Source of the DNA: an uncultured Erysipelotrichaceae bacterium
GTDB taxonomy: Bacteria > Bacillota_I > Bacilli_A > Erysipelotrichales > Erysipelotrichaceae
Assembly (NCBI GenBank): GCA_934725085.1
Contig: CAKVAL010000023.1
Location: forward strand, 1-26,901
Length of the DNA stretch: 26,901 nucleotides
Direction: 5' to 3'
Shown here: positions 1 to 7,743 of the stretch, piece after piece
Layout: the number at the start of each line of letters is the position of its first letter
Numbering within the stretch: the stretch's first letter is position 1
Program-made: the position numbers and the translations under genes
The notes under the pieces: model-generated
Seen by the model: the letters and a program-made list of their open reading frames with translations, nothing else
Told to the model about the DNA's origin: nothing
Databases searched by the model: none

Positions 1-998
1 TATCTTTTATTAGCTTATTTGGTTTTATAAGTCTTTTTAATAAGGAAGAAATATCCATTTATGAAAGAAGGAAGTTGAAGGCTTTTCCTAAAATAATAAA
101 TAATAATAATTTCTTTGATGATTTAGATAAATATTTAAGTGATCATTTTATCTTTAGACAAGACTTTAGGGAAGTTAAGGGTTTTGTGAACTATAATCTT
201 TTTAATATTTCGATTAATAATAAGGTGACTATTAAGGATGATTACTTGTTTGAGTTGACAGAGACTAATTATAAGTCTTTGGATAATGTAGTTGCTAAAG
301 TAAATGATATTATTAGAAGGTTTGATATTAATGACTATGAATTTATAGCTATTCCTTTAAAGAATCATTATGCTGGTTTGGATAATGTGAGTGAAGAGAT
401 TGATGAGTATCTTGGGGTAAGAATGGATAATTATCACTCATTGAAAGATTTGTTGTCATTATCAGATTATTATCATACTGATATTCATCTAAAACAGGAT
501 AAATTAGGTAGTGTTGTTAGTAAGATACTAGAGTTGTGTGATGTAGATGAAAAAGATATAGAGTATTCATTTAATACATATGATAAGTTCTATGGTTCTT
601 TATATGCCAAGATGGCTATAAGTATGAAGCCTGATACGATTACTTATTTGACTAATGATTTGTTGAATAGTATAAAGGTCTATAGTGTTGAAGATAAAGA
701 CTTATTGGATGTTTATAATGTATCAGAACTAGAATCATTAGATCCATATAGTATTTATTTAAATGGACCTAAGGCTTATTTAAAGATTGTGAATAAGAAT
801 GTTGAGGATAGAAAATTGATTATTTTTAGAGATTCATATACATCTAGTATTGCGCCATTGTTGATTCCTTATTTTAGTGAAATAGAATTAATTGATCTAA
901 GATATTACAGTAGTGATTTGCTTAATATTGATGGTGATTCTAAAGTTTTATTCATATATGGAAGTGAAGTGTTAAATAATTCGTTTAGTATTAAATAA
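1..998 (+). CDS. DHHW-family exported protein, 5' end outside window
   Basis: The frame is open from base 3 without a stop, so the gene starts before the window; a TTG at 75 is not the true start. The visible beginning reads as the end of a hydrophobic segment (SFISLFGFISLF) followed by a tether and YERRKLKAFPKI, which matches the usual N-terminal anchor and (E)NRxLxxFP motif of DHHW proteins. The family motif appears as DYYHTDIHL (normally near YxRTDHHW), and the C-terminal LIIFRDSYTSSIAPLLIPYF block is the family's conserved SGNH-like Asp-Ser region. DHHW proteins are relatives of AlgX/AlgJ acetyltransferases and usually sit with MBOAT acyltransferases in polysaccharide modification loci; whether an MBOAT gene lies upstream cannot be seen. 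The second His/Trp of the motif is not conserved (HL instead of HW), so catalysis is uncertain. Family assignment is from motif recognition only. Confidence 0.7.
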   Translation, partial: SFISLFGFISLFNKEEISIYERRKLKAFPKIINNNNFFDDLDKYLSDHFIFRQDFREVKGFVNYNLFNISINNKVTIKDDYLFELTETNYKSLDNVVAKVNDIIRRFDINDYEFIAIPLKNHYAGLDNVSEEIDEYLGVRMDNYHSLKDLLSLSDYYHTDIHLKQDKLGSVVSKILELCDVDEKDIEYSFNTYDKFYGSLYAKMAISMKPDTITYLTNDLLNSIKVYSVEDKDLLDVYNVSELESLDPYSIYLNGPKAYLKIVNKNVEDRKLIIFRDSYTSSIAPLLIPYFSEIELIDLRYYSSDLLNIDGDSKVLFIYGSEVLNNSFSIK

Positions 999-1002
999 GG
1001 TA

Positions 1003-1030
1003 TTGAATTTTTTGGCTTTAATGGTATGAT
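1003..1030 (+). promoter_or_regulatory. Promoter of the ECF/SAM hydrolase operon
   Basis: TTGAAT (1003-1008) and TATGAT (1025-1030) are separated by 16 nt. Transcription would start near 1037 and give a leader of roughly 118 nt before the ATG at 1155. No better promoter is visible between the leader hairpins and the gene. Confidence 0.5.
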
Positions 1031-1054
1031 ATTTTTGTTCATTAGTTCTTTTTT

Positions 1055-1122
1055 AGCTTTAATATTAAGGCTTTTGGGAAATGATAGGTATGCCCATCTA
1101 TTTTGATGGGCTTTATTTATTT
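1055..1122 (+). promoter_or_regulatory. Structured leader, possible attenuator
   Basis: Two hairpins are visible. One is an A/U-rich stem over 1055-1072 (AGCTTTAA against TTAAGGCT). The other is a GC-rich stem GCCCATC (1092-1098) with GATGGGC (1105-1111), a 6-nt loop, then a T-rich tail (1112-1122). TGGG at 1075-1078 could instead pair with CCCA at 1093-1096, which would disrupt the second stem. This is compatible with an attenuator, but it may simply be the terminator of the upstream gene. I do not recognise a named riboswitch class. Confidence 0.4.
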
Positions 1123-1154
1123 GGTGGACAGAAAATTAGGAGGAGATTTTTCAA

Positions 1155-1733
1155 ATGGAAAAACAAAGTGTTGGTAAGATTCTTCTTGGTAAGTGGGATA
1201 CTAAGACAATTGTTGGTGTTGCGATCGGTGTTGCATTGTTTGGTGTCTTAATGGACTATGCTTCTATTAAGGTTTTCACAAACACAAACTTAACTTTAGC
1301 TATGATTGTTCCTGTTATCGTTGGTGGCTTATTCGGACCTCTACCTGCAGCTTTAGCTTGTGGCTTAGGTAACTGTTTAGCTGACTTAATCGGTGGCTGG
1401 GGCATGTGGTTTGACTGGTCAATCGGTAATGCTTTCTTAGGCTTCTGTGTTGGTTGTTTAAAGTTATATGGTGCTGATATCGAAAACGGTAAGTTTGATG
1501 TTAAGCAAATGATTATCTATGTAATCGTTGCAGTTGTTGGTAATGCATTAGCATTTGGTGTTGTTACACCTATTTTCTCTGCATTGTTATATCAATCAGA
1601 ATTAACTATTACTTTCATTCAATCTTTAACAGGCGGTATTTCTAATACAATCGTACTTGTTGTTGCTGGTATTCCTATTCTTAAGGCATTAGCTGCAAGA
1701 AACGCAAAAGCTACAAACCTAACTAAAGAATAA
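1155..1733 (+). CDS. ECF transporter substrate-binding S component (UPF0397-like)
   Basis: Integral membrane protein of 192 aa with about six hydrophobic helices. It is the substrate-specific subunit of an energy-coupling factor importer. The pattern KTIVGVAIGVALFGVLMDY, then a polar TNL segment, VPVIVGGLFGPLPAALACGLGNCLADL and a Trp-rich GGWGMWFDWSIGNAFLG matches the UPF0397 S-component family, including its typical length. The start is well supported by AGGAGGAG at 1138-1145. It is first in an operon with its own A and T components, so this is a dedicated (group I type) ECF system. The substrate is not deducible from sequence; the downstream SAM hydrolases suggest a methionine-, adenosyl- or purine-related compound, which is inference only. 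Confidence 0.85.
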   Translation: MEKQSVGKILLGKWDTKTIVGVAIGVALFGVLMDYASIKVFTNTNLTLAMIVPVIVGGLFGPLPAALACGLGNCLADLIGGWGMWFDWSIGNAFLGFCVGCLKLYGADIENGKFDVKQMIIYVIVAVVGNALAFGVVTPIFSALLYQSELTITFIQSLTGGISNTIVLVVAGIPILKALAARNAKATNLTKE

Positions 1734-1735
1734 TT

Positions 1736-3451
1736 ATGTTAAAAGAGCCTATAATTGAGTTCAAGGATTTTAGTTTTCGTTATAAATCTCAAAACGAAGC
1801 TACTTTAAAGAATATCAATTTAACTATCTACAAGGGAGAGAAGGTATTATTACTAGGTCCTTCTGGTTGTGGTAAGTCAACTCTTGCTAATTGTATCAAT
1901 GGAATTATTCCATTCTCTTTTAATGGTGAAATAAAGGGTTCATGTAAAATTGCTGGAGTAGAGTCGTCTACTTCCAGCATTTTTAAATTAAGTTCGGTTG
2001 TTGGAACAGTATTACAAGATTCTGATGCCCAGTTTGTTGGTTTGTCGGTGGGCGAAGATATCGCATATGCTTTAGAAAATAATATGGTTCCAAGAAACGT
2101 GATGCTTAAGAAAGTTAAGGATGCGGCTACCATTGTTCATATGGAAGATTTCTTAGAGTCTGTTCCATATAATCTTTCTGGTGGTCAGAAACAAAGAGTT
2201 TCTCTTGCTGGTATCATGCATGATGATGTCCAAATTTTGTTGTTTGATGAGCCTCTAGCTGCGCTAGATCCTCAAATGGGTAATCAAGCTATCGCTTTAA
2301 TTGATGAGATTCAAAAGGAAAATGAGAAGACAGTGTTAATTATTGAGCATCGTTTAGAGGATGTTTTATATAGACCTGTTGATCGTATTATTTTGATGTG
2401 TGATGGAAAGATTATCGCCGATACTACTCCTGATAAATTATTATGTAGTGAAAAGCTTAGAAAAGATGGCATTAGAGAGCCGCTTTATCTAAGTGCTTTG
2501 AATATGGCTTCTTGTAAGTTTAGTGAAGATGATCATCCAAGTGATATCTTCTCTATGAATCTTGATAAGTATAAGGATAAACTAGTTTCTTATTTTACTA
2601 GTGTTAAGACTAGTGATGTGAAAAAGAGCAATGAATGCTTACTAGAAGTAAAGAATGTTTCTTATAAGTATAAGAATCGTAATGTGAAGGTTCTTGATGA
2701 TGTATCTTTTAAGGTCTATAAGGGCGAGAAGATTGCGATTGTTGGTAAAAATGGTGCTGGTAAGTCTACTATCGCTAAGATGTTGTGTGGGGTTATTAGA
2801 CCACTTGATGGTGAGATACTTTTAAATGGTGAGAATTATTTAAAGTATTCTATTAAGGAAATTGGCCAAAAGATTGGCTATGTTATGCAAAATCCTAATC
2901 AGATGCTTGTTAAGGATATCATCAAAGATGAGGTTTCTTTGGGACTAAAACTAAATGGCTATAGTGACGAAGAAATCGAAAAGAGAATTGAAGAGGCTTT
3001 AAAGATGTGTAACTTGTGGCCTATGCGTAATTGGCCAGTTGGTGTTGTAAGCTATGGTCAAAAGAAGAGAGTTACTATCGCTTCTATCTTAGCTATGAAG
3101 CCTGAGATTATTGTGCTTGATGAACCTACTGCAGGACAAGATTATAAGGTATATACCGAAATTATGTCATTCTTAGAGGAATTAAATAGGGACTATGGTA
3201 TTACTATCTTGTTTATTACTCATGATATGCACTTGGCTATTGAATATACTGATAGGGCTATCGTGTTTGCGGAAGGAAAGTGTGTTGGTGATGATTCTGT
3301 TTATAAGATCTTGTCTAATAATGAGATTATTGAGATGGCTAATCTTAAACAAACTTCACTTTATACTTTGGCAAAGAGAATTGGTGTTAAGCCAGAACTT
3401 ATGATTGATTCGTTTATTAGCGAGGAAAGGAGAAGAAGACATGAATCATAG
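1736..3451 (+). CDS. ECF transporter double ATP-binding protein (YkoD-type A1-A2 fusion)
   Basis: 571 aa with two complete ABC ATPase domains in one chain. Domain 1 has Walker A GPSGCGKST (41-49), signature LSGGQ (147-151) and Walker B ILLFDEP. Domain 2 has Walker A GKNGAGKST (from about 337), signature VSYGQ and Walker B IIVLDEPTAGQD. The second signature has Tyr in place of the first Gly of SGGQ, so the two composite ATP sites are probably not equivalent. The protein powers import through the adjacent S and T components. It starts 2 nt after the S-component stop and has no strong Shine-Dalgarno, so translation is probably coupled. The fused arrangement replaces the EcfA1/EcfA2 pair of shared (group II) systems. 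Confidence 0.93.
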   Translation: MLKEPIIEFKDFSFRYKSQNEATLKNINLTIYKGEKVLLLGPSGCGKSTLANCINGIIPFSFNGEIKGSCKIAGVESSTSSIFKLSSVVGTVLQDSDAQFVGLSVGEDIAYALENNMVPRNVMLKKVKDAATIVHMEDFLESVPYNLSGGQKQRVSLAGIMHDDVQILLFDEPLAALDPQMGNQAIALIDEIQKENEKTVLIIEHRLEDVLYRPVDRIILMCDGKIIADTTPDKLLCSEKLRKDGIREPLYLSALNMASCKFSEDDHPSDIFSMNLDKYKDKLVSYFTSVKTSDVKKSNECLLEVKNVSYKYKNRNVKVLDDVSFKVYKGEKIAIVGKNGAGKSTIAKMLCGVIRPLDGEILLNGENYLKYSIKEIGQKIGYVMQNPNQMLVKDIIKDEVSLGLKLNGYSDEEIEKRIEEALKMCNLWPMRNWPVGVVSYGQKKRVTIASILAMKPEIIVLDEPTAGQDYKVYTEIMSFLEELNRDYGITILFITHDMHLAIEYTDRAIVFAEGKCVGDDSVYKILSNNEIIEMANLKQTSLYTLAKRIGVKPELMIDSFISEERRRRHES

Positions 3452-4289
3452 TGATATTATTAATCTTACTCCTGGTTCAACTTTTCTTCATCGTTTGACA
3501 GGTACTACTAAGGTTAGACTTTTTATTGTGTTAATTGTTTATGTAATGATGTCTTTTGATTTCCGTTTGATTGCACCATTATTTGTACTTGCACTAATTG
3601 GTCTAATTTCACTAAAGCCTAAGTGGAAGACTTTGAAGATTATTATTATCATTGTTGTGTTGATGAATGTCTTTAATATCTTCTTGTTCTGGTTGGCTGA
3701 TCCTCATTATGGTTTATCACTAACAAATGATGATACAGTCTTGTTTGCGTTTAATAGTTATCTAGTGGTTACAAGGGGTACTTTATGGTATCTAGGAGTT
3801 AGACTTTTGAAGATGCTTACTTCTTTCTTGGTTTCAATGTGTTTTATTATTTCAATTACGCCAAGTGAGATGGCTGCTGGTTTGACTTCTATTGGTCTTC
3901 CTTATAAGTTTGGTTCTATTGTTGAGATTGCCTTTAGATATATTCCTGATATTTCTAGAGATTATGAGAATATCTCTATCTCTATGCAATGTAGAGGTCT
4001 AGAACTAGATAAGAAGAAGGCTTCTCCGTTTGAGCGTTTGAAACAAACGGTTATGATTTTGATTCCTTTGGTTATCACATCTTTTGATAGAGTTAATGAT
4101 ATTGCCAATGCGATGGATTTAAGAGGTTTTGGTAAGCATAAGAAGAGAACTTATTATGCTGAGCATGAGATTATTAAGGGCGAGAAGATTTTTATTGCCT
4201 TCTATCTTATTGTGTTTGCGTTTGTAATTTTCTATTCTATTTATTCTAGAGTAGTTACTTTCCCTACTAAGATGTGGATTTATTGGTAA
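3441..4289 (+). CDS. ECF transporter transmembrane T component
   Basis: 282 aa membrane protein that couples the ATPases to the S component. The start at 3441 (MNHSDIINLTPGSTF) is preferred over an upstream TTG at 3405 because AAAGGAGAAG precedes it at proper spacing; it overlaps the end of the ATPase gene by 11 nt. Several hydrophobic helices are visible (for example LFIVLIVYVMM and IIIIIVVLMNVFNIFLFWL). Two Arg-Gly coupling motifs of the T family are present: SMQCRG (R185-G186) and AMDLRG (R228-G229), the helices that dock into the two ATPase halves. It has the usual length for this family. Confidence in family is high; transport specificity is set by the S component. Confidence 0.9.
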   Translation: MNHSDIINLTPGSTFLHRLTGTTKVRLFIVLIVYVMMSFDFRLIAPLFVLALIGLISLKPKWKTLKIIIIIVVLMNVFNIFLFWLADPHYGLSLTNDDTVLFAFNSYLVVTRGTLWYLGVRLLKMLTSFLVSMCFIISITPSEMAAGLTSIGLPYKFGSIVEIAFRYIPDISRDYENISISMQCRGLELDKKKASPFERLKQTVMILIPLVITSFDRVNDIANAMDLRGFGKHKKRTYYAEHEIIKGEKIFIAFYLIVFAFVIFYSIYSRVVTFPTKMWIYW

Positions 4290-4293
4290 TTAT

Positions 4294-5631
4294 ATGGATT
4301 ATAAGAAAATATTTGATGATAATCTTGAAACTTTAAGGTATTTGTTGAAGATCAATTCTATTTATGATGAGAATACTGTTGATGATTTACATCCTTATGG
4401 AAAGGGTTGCAAAGAGGCTTTGGATTTCATGAAGGACTTGGCTATAAAAGATGGTTTTATAGTTAAGGATTATGATAACAAGGCTATATCTATCAGCTAT
4501 GTTGATAATGAAGATGAAAGAATTGATGTAGTTAGTCACTTGGATGTTGTCAGCGTTGATGATAAGTGGTCATATGATCCTTTTGGTGCTGTGATTAAAG
4601 ATGGTAAACTTTATGGTCGTGGCAGTGAAGATATGAAGACTGCTGCTTTCTTGTCTTATTTAGTTTTGAGAGAATTAAGAAATAAGTATCCGGATGTAAA
4701 AAGAGAGATTAGGGTAGTACTAGGAAGCGACGAAGAGCGTACGATGGATGATATGCGTCATTATTGTTCAGTGGTTAAGAAACCATTGTTTGCGTTTTCG
4801 CCTGATGGTACTTTCCCTATGGTAATTGGCGAGAAGGGTGCTTTGATGTGGACAATAAGTGGTGATTATGATGGTGTTATCGAGTCACTTGATGGTGGTA
4901 TCCAGTGCAATGTGGTGCCTCCTTATGTTAACTGTACTCTTAAGGATGATAGGTATACTGAAAAGTTAAGAGAGTATTTCTTAGATAAGAAGGCAAATGT
5001 AACTAGTGTTAATGGCAAGACTGTTATTCATGTAGATGGTGTGGCAGTGCATTGTTCAAGATGTTTTGATGGTGTTAATGCGATTAATGTCTTGTTGAAG
5101 GGTTTAGCTGAGGTATGTGGCGATAGCTTGTGTAAGAATCTTTATGATATCTTGGGTGAGGACTATGGTGCCGGATTAGATTCTAAGGTTGATGAGGTGT
5201 TTGATACTTGTTTGACTGTTAACTTGGGCCGTTTAATTATTAAAGATGGTAAGATTAATGGTCAGGTTGATGCAAGATATCCTGCTACTTTAACAAGCGC
5301 TGAGTTGACTAAGAAATTTAAAGAAAAGGCTATGTTTAATGTTTCTTTGGATTATGATGATCCTCCAACTTTGAATAGTTTGGATGATCCTTATATCAAG
5401 GAGATGTTAGATGTTTATGATAGTGTTATGCATGATGGTTTAAGACCTTATGTGTCAGGTGGTGTATCTTATTCTAAGGTGTTTAAGCATTGTGTAACCT
5501 TTGGTATGAATATGCCTAATAAAGAAAACTTAGCTCATCAGGTTGATGAATATGTGGAACTTGATGATTGTGTTAAGGCTTTGGAAATTTATTACAAGAC
5601 TTTTGAAAGATTTATTGAAATGGAGATTTAA
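4294..5631 (+). CDS. pepV: M20 family dipeptidase, PepV-like
   Basis: 445 aa zinc-dependent cytoplasmic peptidase of the M20 Sapep/PepV group (PepV is about 470 aa). Metal and catalytic residues line up in order: H82-x-D84 (SHLDVV), D113 (GRGSEDMK), E147-E148 (GSDEER), D171 (FSPDG) and H415 (ENLAHQVDE). The lid histidine corresponds to AVHCSRCFDGVNAIN. PepV-type enzymes cleave dipeptides and some beta-Ala or D-amino acid dipeptides, so the exact substrate is open. It begins 4 nt after the T component with no visible Shine-Dalgarno, so it is probably translated by coupling. Its place between a transporter and SAM hydrolases suggests it acts on an imported or salvaged compound, possibly a peptide-like conjugate; this is inference. 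Confidence 0.85.
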   Translation: MDYKKIFDDNLETLRYLLKINSIYDENTVDDLHPYGKGCKEALDFMKDLAIKDGFIVKDYDNKAISISYVDNEDERIDVVSHLDVVSVDDKWSYDPFGAVIKDGKLYGRGSEDMKTAAFLSYLVLRELRNKYPDVKREIRVVLGSDEERTMDDMRHYCSVVKKPLFAFSPDGTFPMVIGEKGALMWTISGDYDGVIESLDGGIQCNVVPPYVNCTLKDDRYTEKLREYFLDKKANVTSVNGKTVIHVDGVAVHCSRCFDGVNAINVLLKGLAEVCGDSLCKNLYDILGEDYGAGLDSKVDEVFDTCLTVNLGRLIIKDGKINGQVDARYPATLTSAELTKKFKEKAMFNVSLDYDDPPTLNSLDDPYIKEMLDVYDSVMHDGLRPYVSGGVSYSKVFKHCVTFGMNMPNKENLAHQVDEYVELDDCVKALEIYYKTFERFIEMEI

Positions 5632-5634
5632 TTT

Positions 5635-6480
5635 ATGAAGAAGATGTTGGTGTTCCAAACGGACTTCACTTATGCAGAAGGTGCTGTTCCTTCAATGTTG
5701 GGTGTTGTTAAGAGTGTTGATTTAGATATTGAGTGTATTACAGCTACACATCAAATTCCTCAATATGATACTTATTCTGCATCATTCAGATTGTATCAAT
5801 ATATTGATTTCTGGCCAAAGGGCACTATTTTTGTGTCTGTTGTTGACCCAGGCGTTGGTACTGCTAGAAGAGCTTGTGTTGCCAAGACTAAGAATGGTTA
5901 TTTCATCGTTACTCCAGATAATGGTAGTTTGACTCATGTTTATAACAAGTGGGGCATTGAGGAAGTAAGAGAGATTGATGAGACTGTTAATAGACTTCAT
6001 CGTGATGATAATGGTTATGTTTCTATTTTCCATGGCCGTGATTTATTTGGTTATTGTGCAGCTAAGTTAGCTAGTGGCAAGATTAGTTTTGAGGAAGTTG
6101 GTCCTACTTATCCAGTTGAAGAGATTGTTAGACATGATTTGCATAAGGCGCAAATTGTTGATGGTAAGTTAGAGGGTACTTTTGAGATTAATGATCCTAA
6201 CTTTGGCAATCTTTGGACTAATATCCCATTGGATTTATTTAAGGAAATGGGTTTTAAGATGGGTGACAATGTTAAGACTACTATTTATTTAAATGATGAG
6301 GTAGTTTATAGTTGGAATCTTCCTTATTATGATTCATTCGGTAAGGCTCCTGCTAAGTCTATTATGATTTACAATAACGAATTAAATAATATGGCTTTAG
6401 CTGAGGTAGTTGGCAATTTATGTAAGAATTATGATTTAGATTTTAGAAAGGGTTATAAGTTGGTATTTGAACATGAATAA
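5635..6480 (+). CDS. SAM hydrolase (adenosine-forming), DUF62 family, copy 1
   Basis: 281 aa. The DUF62 family hydrolyses S-adenosylmethionine to adenosine and methionine and is related to fluorinase and chlorinase. The N-terminal FQTDF, VVDPGVGTARR and FHGRDLFGYCAAKLA blocks carry the Asp-Arg-His triad typical of the hydrolases (D71, R78, H133); D-to-R spacing of 7 is the family value. The halogenase insertion loop is not seen. The C-terminal beta-barrel part includes the NDPNFGNLWTNIP block. GGAG about 11 nt before the ATG serves as ribosome site. It is one of two tandem paralogues (see 6473-7315) that share long identical stretches, pointing to an old duplication kept under selection. Confidence 0.88.
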   Translation: MKKMLVFQTDFTYAEGAVPSMLGVVKSVDLDIECITATHQIPQYDTYSASFRLYQYIDFWPKGTIFVSVVDPGVGTARRACVAKTKNGYFIVTPDNGSLTHVYNKWGIEEVREIDETVNRLHRDDNGYVSIFHGRDLFGYCAAKLASGKISFEEVGPTYPVEEIVRHDLHKAQIVDGKLEGTFEINDPNFGNLWTNIPLDLFKEMGFKMGDNVKTTIYLNDEVVYSWNLPYYDSFGKAPAKSIMIYNNELNNMALAEVVGNLCKNYDLDFRKGYKLVFEHE

Positions 6481-7315
6481 TTTATTAGTATTTCAAACAG
6501 ATTTCGGTTTGGATGATGGCGCTATTAGTGCTATGGAAGGTGTTTCTTTTGGTGTTTCTCAAAGCTTGAATATTCGTCATTTGACTCATAATATTCCTCA
6601 ATATAACATCTTTGATGCTTCTTATAGACTTTTCCAAGCAATTGGTTACTGGCCAGAAGGAACAGTGTTTGTATCAGTTGTTGACCCAGGTGTTGGTAGT
6701 GCTCGTAAGTCAGTTGTAGCGAAGACTAAAACTGGTCAATATATTGTTACTCCAGATAATGGTACTTTGACTCATATTAATAAGTTTGTTGGCATTGAGG
6801 AAGTAAGAGAGATTGAAGAAAGAGTTAATCGTTTAAAGAACTCTGAATTATCTTATACTTTCCATGGTCGTGATGTTTATGCTTATACTGGTGCTAGACT
6901 TGCTTCTAATACTATCGATATGGAAGGTGTTGGTCCAAAGCTTAATGTTGAAGATGTTGTTGAATTAGAACTATATGGTTGCAAAGAGATTGAAAATGGT
7001 GTTAAGGGTCAAATTGATATCCTTGATGTTCGTTTTGGTTCATTATGGACTTCTATCCCATATGAAGAATTCAAGAAGTGTGGATTTAAGTTTGGTGATA
7101 ATGTCCTAGTAAAGATTTTTAACAGAGATGTTTGTGTTTATACAAATACAATCAACTATGGCAAGTCTTTTGCGGATGTACCAATTTCAACTCCTATTAT
7201 TTATATGAACTCTTCTTATCATATCGCTGTTGCGATTAACCAAGGTTCATTTGCCAAGGCATATAACATTGGTGTTGGTAGTGATTGGAAGATCACTATG
7301 CAAAAGAGTATCTAA
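6473..7315 (+). CDS. SAM hydrolase (adenosine-forming), DUF62 family, copy 2
   Basis: 280 aa from the ATG at 6473, which overlaps the previous stop as ATGAATAA; a TTG at 6467 is an alternative but starts less like the family (MNNLLVFQTDFG). The same triad as copy 1 is intact: D71 (VVDPGVGSARK), R78 and H131 (FHGRDVYAYTGARLA). VREIEERVNRL, FGSLWTSIP and the proline-bounded strands match copy 1. There is no good Shine-Dalgarno, so it depends on coupling. Last gene of the operon, followed by a strong terminator. Because both copies keep all catalytic residues, a two-subunit enzyme or two related substrates are both possible. Confidence 0.88.
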   Translation: MNNLLVFQTDFGLDDGAISAMEGVSFGVSQSLNIRHLTHNIPQYNIFDASYRLFQAIGYWPEGTVFVSVVDPGVGSARKSVVAKTKTGQYIVTPDNGTLTHINKFVGIEEVREIEERVNRLKNSELSYTFHGRDVYAYTGARLASNTIDMEGVGPKLNVEDVVELELYGCKEIENGVKGQIDILDVRFGSLWTSIPYEEFKKCGFKFGDNVLVKIFNRDVCVYTNTINYGKSFADVPISTPIIYMNSSYHIAVAINQGSFAKAYNIGVGSDWKITMQKSI

Positions 7316-7343
7316 TTAATACTGTTAGCAATTAAATTGAATC

Positions 7344-7374
7344 GGTTGTCTATATTAATATGGGCAACCTTTTT
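7344..7374 (+). terminator. Rho-independent terminator of the ECF/SAM hydrolase operon
   Basis: An 11-bp stem (7344-7354 with 7359-7369; two to three G-U pairs) closed by a TTAA loop is followed directly by T5 at 7370-7374, 28 nt after the last stop codon. Confidence 0.85.
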
Positions 7375-7411
7375 GTTTCTGCCACTTTTCCACATTGAAA
7401 GTGGCAGAAAC
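7375..7411. repeat. Perfect 14-bp inverted repeat before the RhuM remnant
   Basis: GTTTCTGCCACTTT (7375-7388) and its exact complement (7398-7411) flank a 9-nt loop. It starts immediately after the T-run of the preceding terminator and lies about 40 bp upstream of the -10 of the RhuM fragment. It lacks a T-tail, so it is not an obvious terminator. It may be an operator, a palindromic repeat element or the scar of a lost element. Confidence 0.75.
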
Positions 7412-7450
7412 ATGGGAATATGTTGGGAATAATAACATCCATTTCCTTTC

Positions 7451-7474
7451 TATAATCACCTTATAAGTGAGGTG
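7451..7474 (+). promoter_or_regulatory. -10 box and ribosome site of the RhuM remnant
   Basis: TATAAT at 7451-7456 and GAGGTG at 7469-7474, 6 nt before the ATG at 7481. No convincing -35 is present at the normal distance (TTGGGA at 7423 is 22 nt away). The expression signals outlive the truncated gene. Confidence 0.4.
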
Positions 7475-7480
7475 TAAGAA

Positions 7481-7733
7481 ATGGAAAATGAAATTATTGT
7501 GTTTAAGAATGGAGAATTGGAGTTGGAAGTAAATGTAAGTGATGATAGGGAGAATGTATGGTTATCTAAACAACAGATGGCAGAACTTTTTCAAAGGGAT
7601 AGAACGGTGATATCTAAGCATCTTAAGAATATTTTTGATGAGGGTGAATTGTTGGAAAATAACACGTTAATTTTGAGTATAGTTCAACTACCGAGGATTT
7701 CTCGGTAGTTCAAAATAAAGGAGCTATCAATTA
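7481..7733 (+). pseudogene. RhuM-family (virulence protein) gene, frameshifted and 3'-truncated
   Basis: The intact frame gives 75 aa to a stop at 7706-7708. The residues ENVWLSKQQMAELFQRDRTVISKHLKNIFDEGEL are the conserved helix-turn-helix-like N-terminus of the RhuM family, whose members usually exceed 300 aa. In the next frame from 7681, SSTTEDFSVVQNKG looks like the continuation expected after the EGEL segment, so I read a frameshift near 7670-7685. Homology then ends where the MATE terminator begins (7718). The product would contain only the N-terminal DNA-binding-like part. RhuM genes occur with restriction or mobile loci, but none remains here. Confidence 0.65.
7686..7710. repeat. 10-bp inverted repeat at the broken end of the RhuM gene
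   Basis: AACTACCGAG (7686-7695) and CTCGGTAGTT (7701-7710) flank a 5-nt loop. It spans the premature stop of the RhuM frame, and no run of T follows on either strand. It could be the trace of an insertion or excision event that broke the gene. Confidence 0.6.
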
Positions 7734-7743
7734 ATAGCTCCTT
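7718..7743 (-). terminator. Terminator of the MATE gene
   Basis: AAGGAGCTAT (7718-7727) pairs with ATAGCTCCTT (7734-7743) around a 6-nt loop. Read on the minus strand, the stem is followed by TTTATTTTG. The last codons of the MATE gene form one arm and its TGA lies in the loop. Confidence 0.75.

Noticed and set aside
1037..1154. S-box (SAM-I) or other known SAM riboswitch in the ECF leader
   Set aside because: None of the conserved S-box core sequences is visible, and the leader is too short for the class.
5635..7315. SAM-dependent fluorinase or chlorinase
   Set aside because: The Asp-Arg-His hydrolase triad is present in both proteins, and no halogenase-specific insertion loop is seen.
7389..7400. 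Relation of the RhuM hairpin loop (minus strand TTCAATGTGGAA) to the 33-bp repeat core
   Set aside because: Similar over 12 bases but with an indel and low complexity; chance cannot be excluded.
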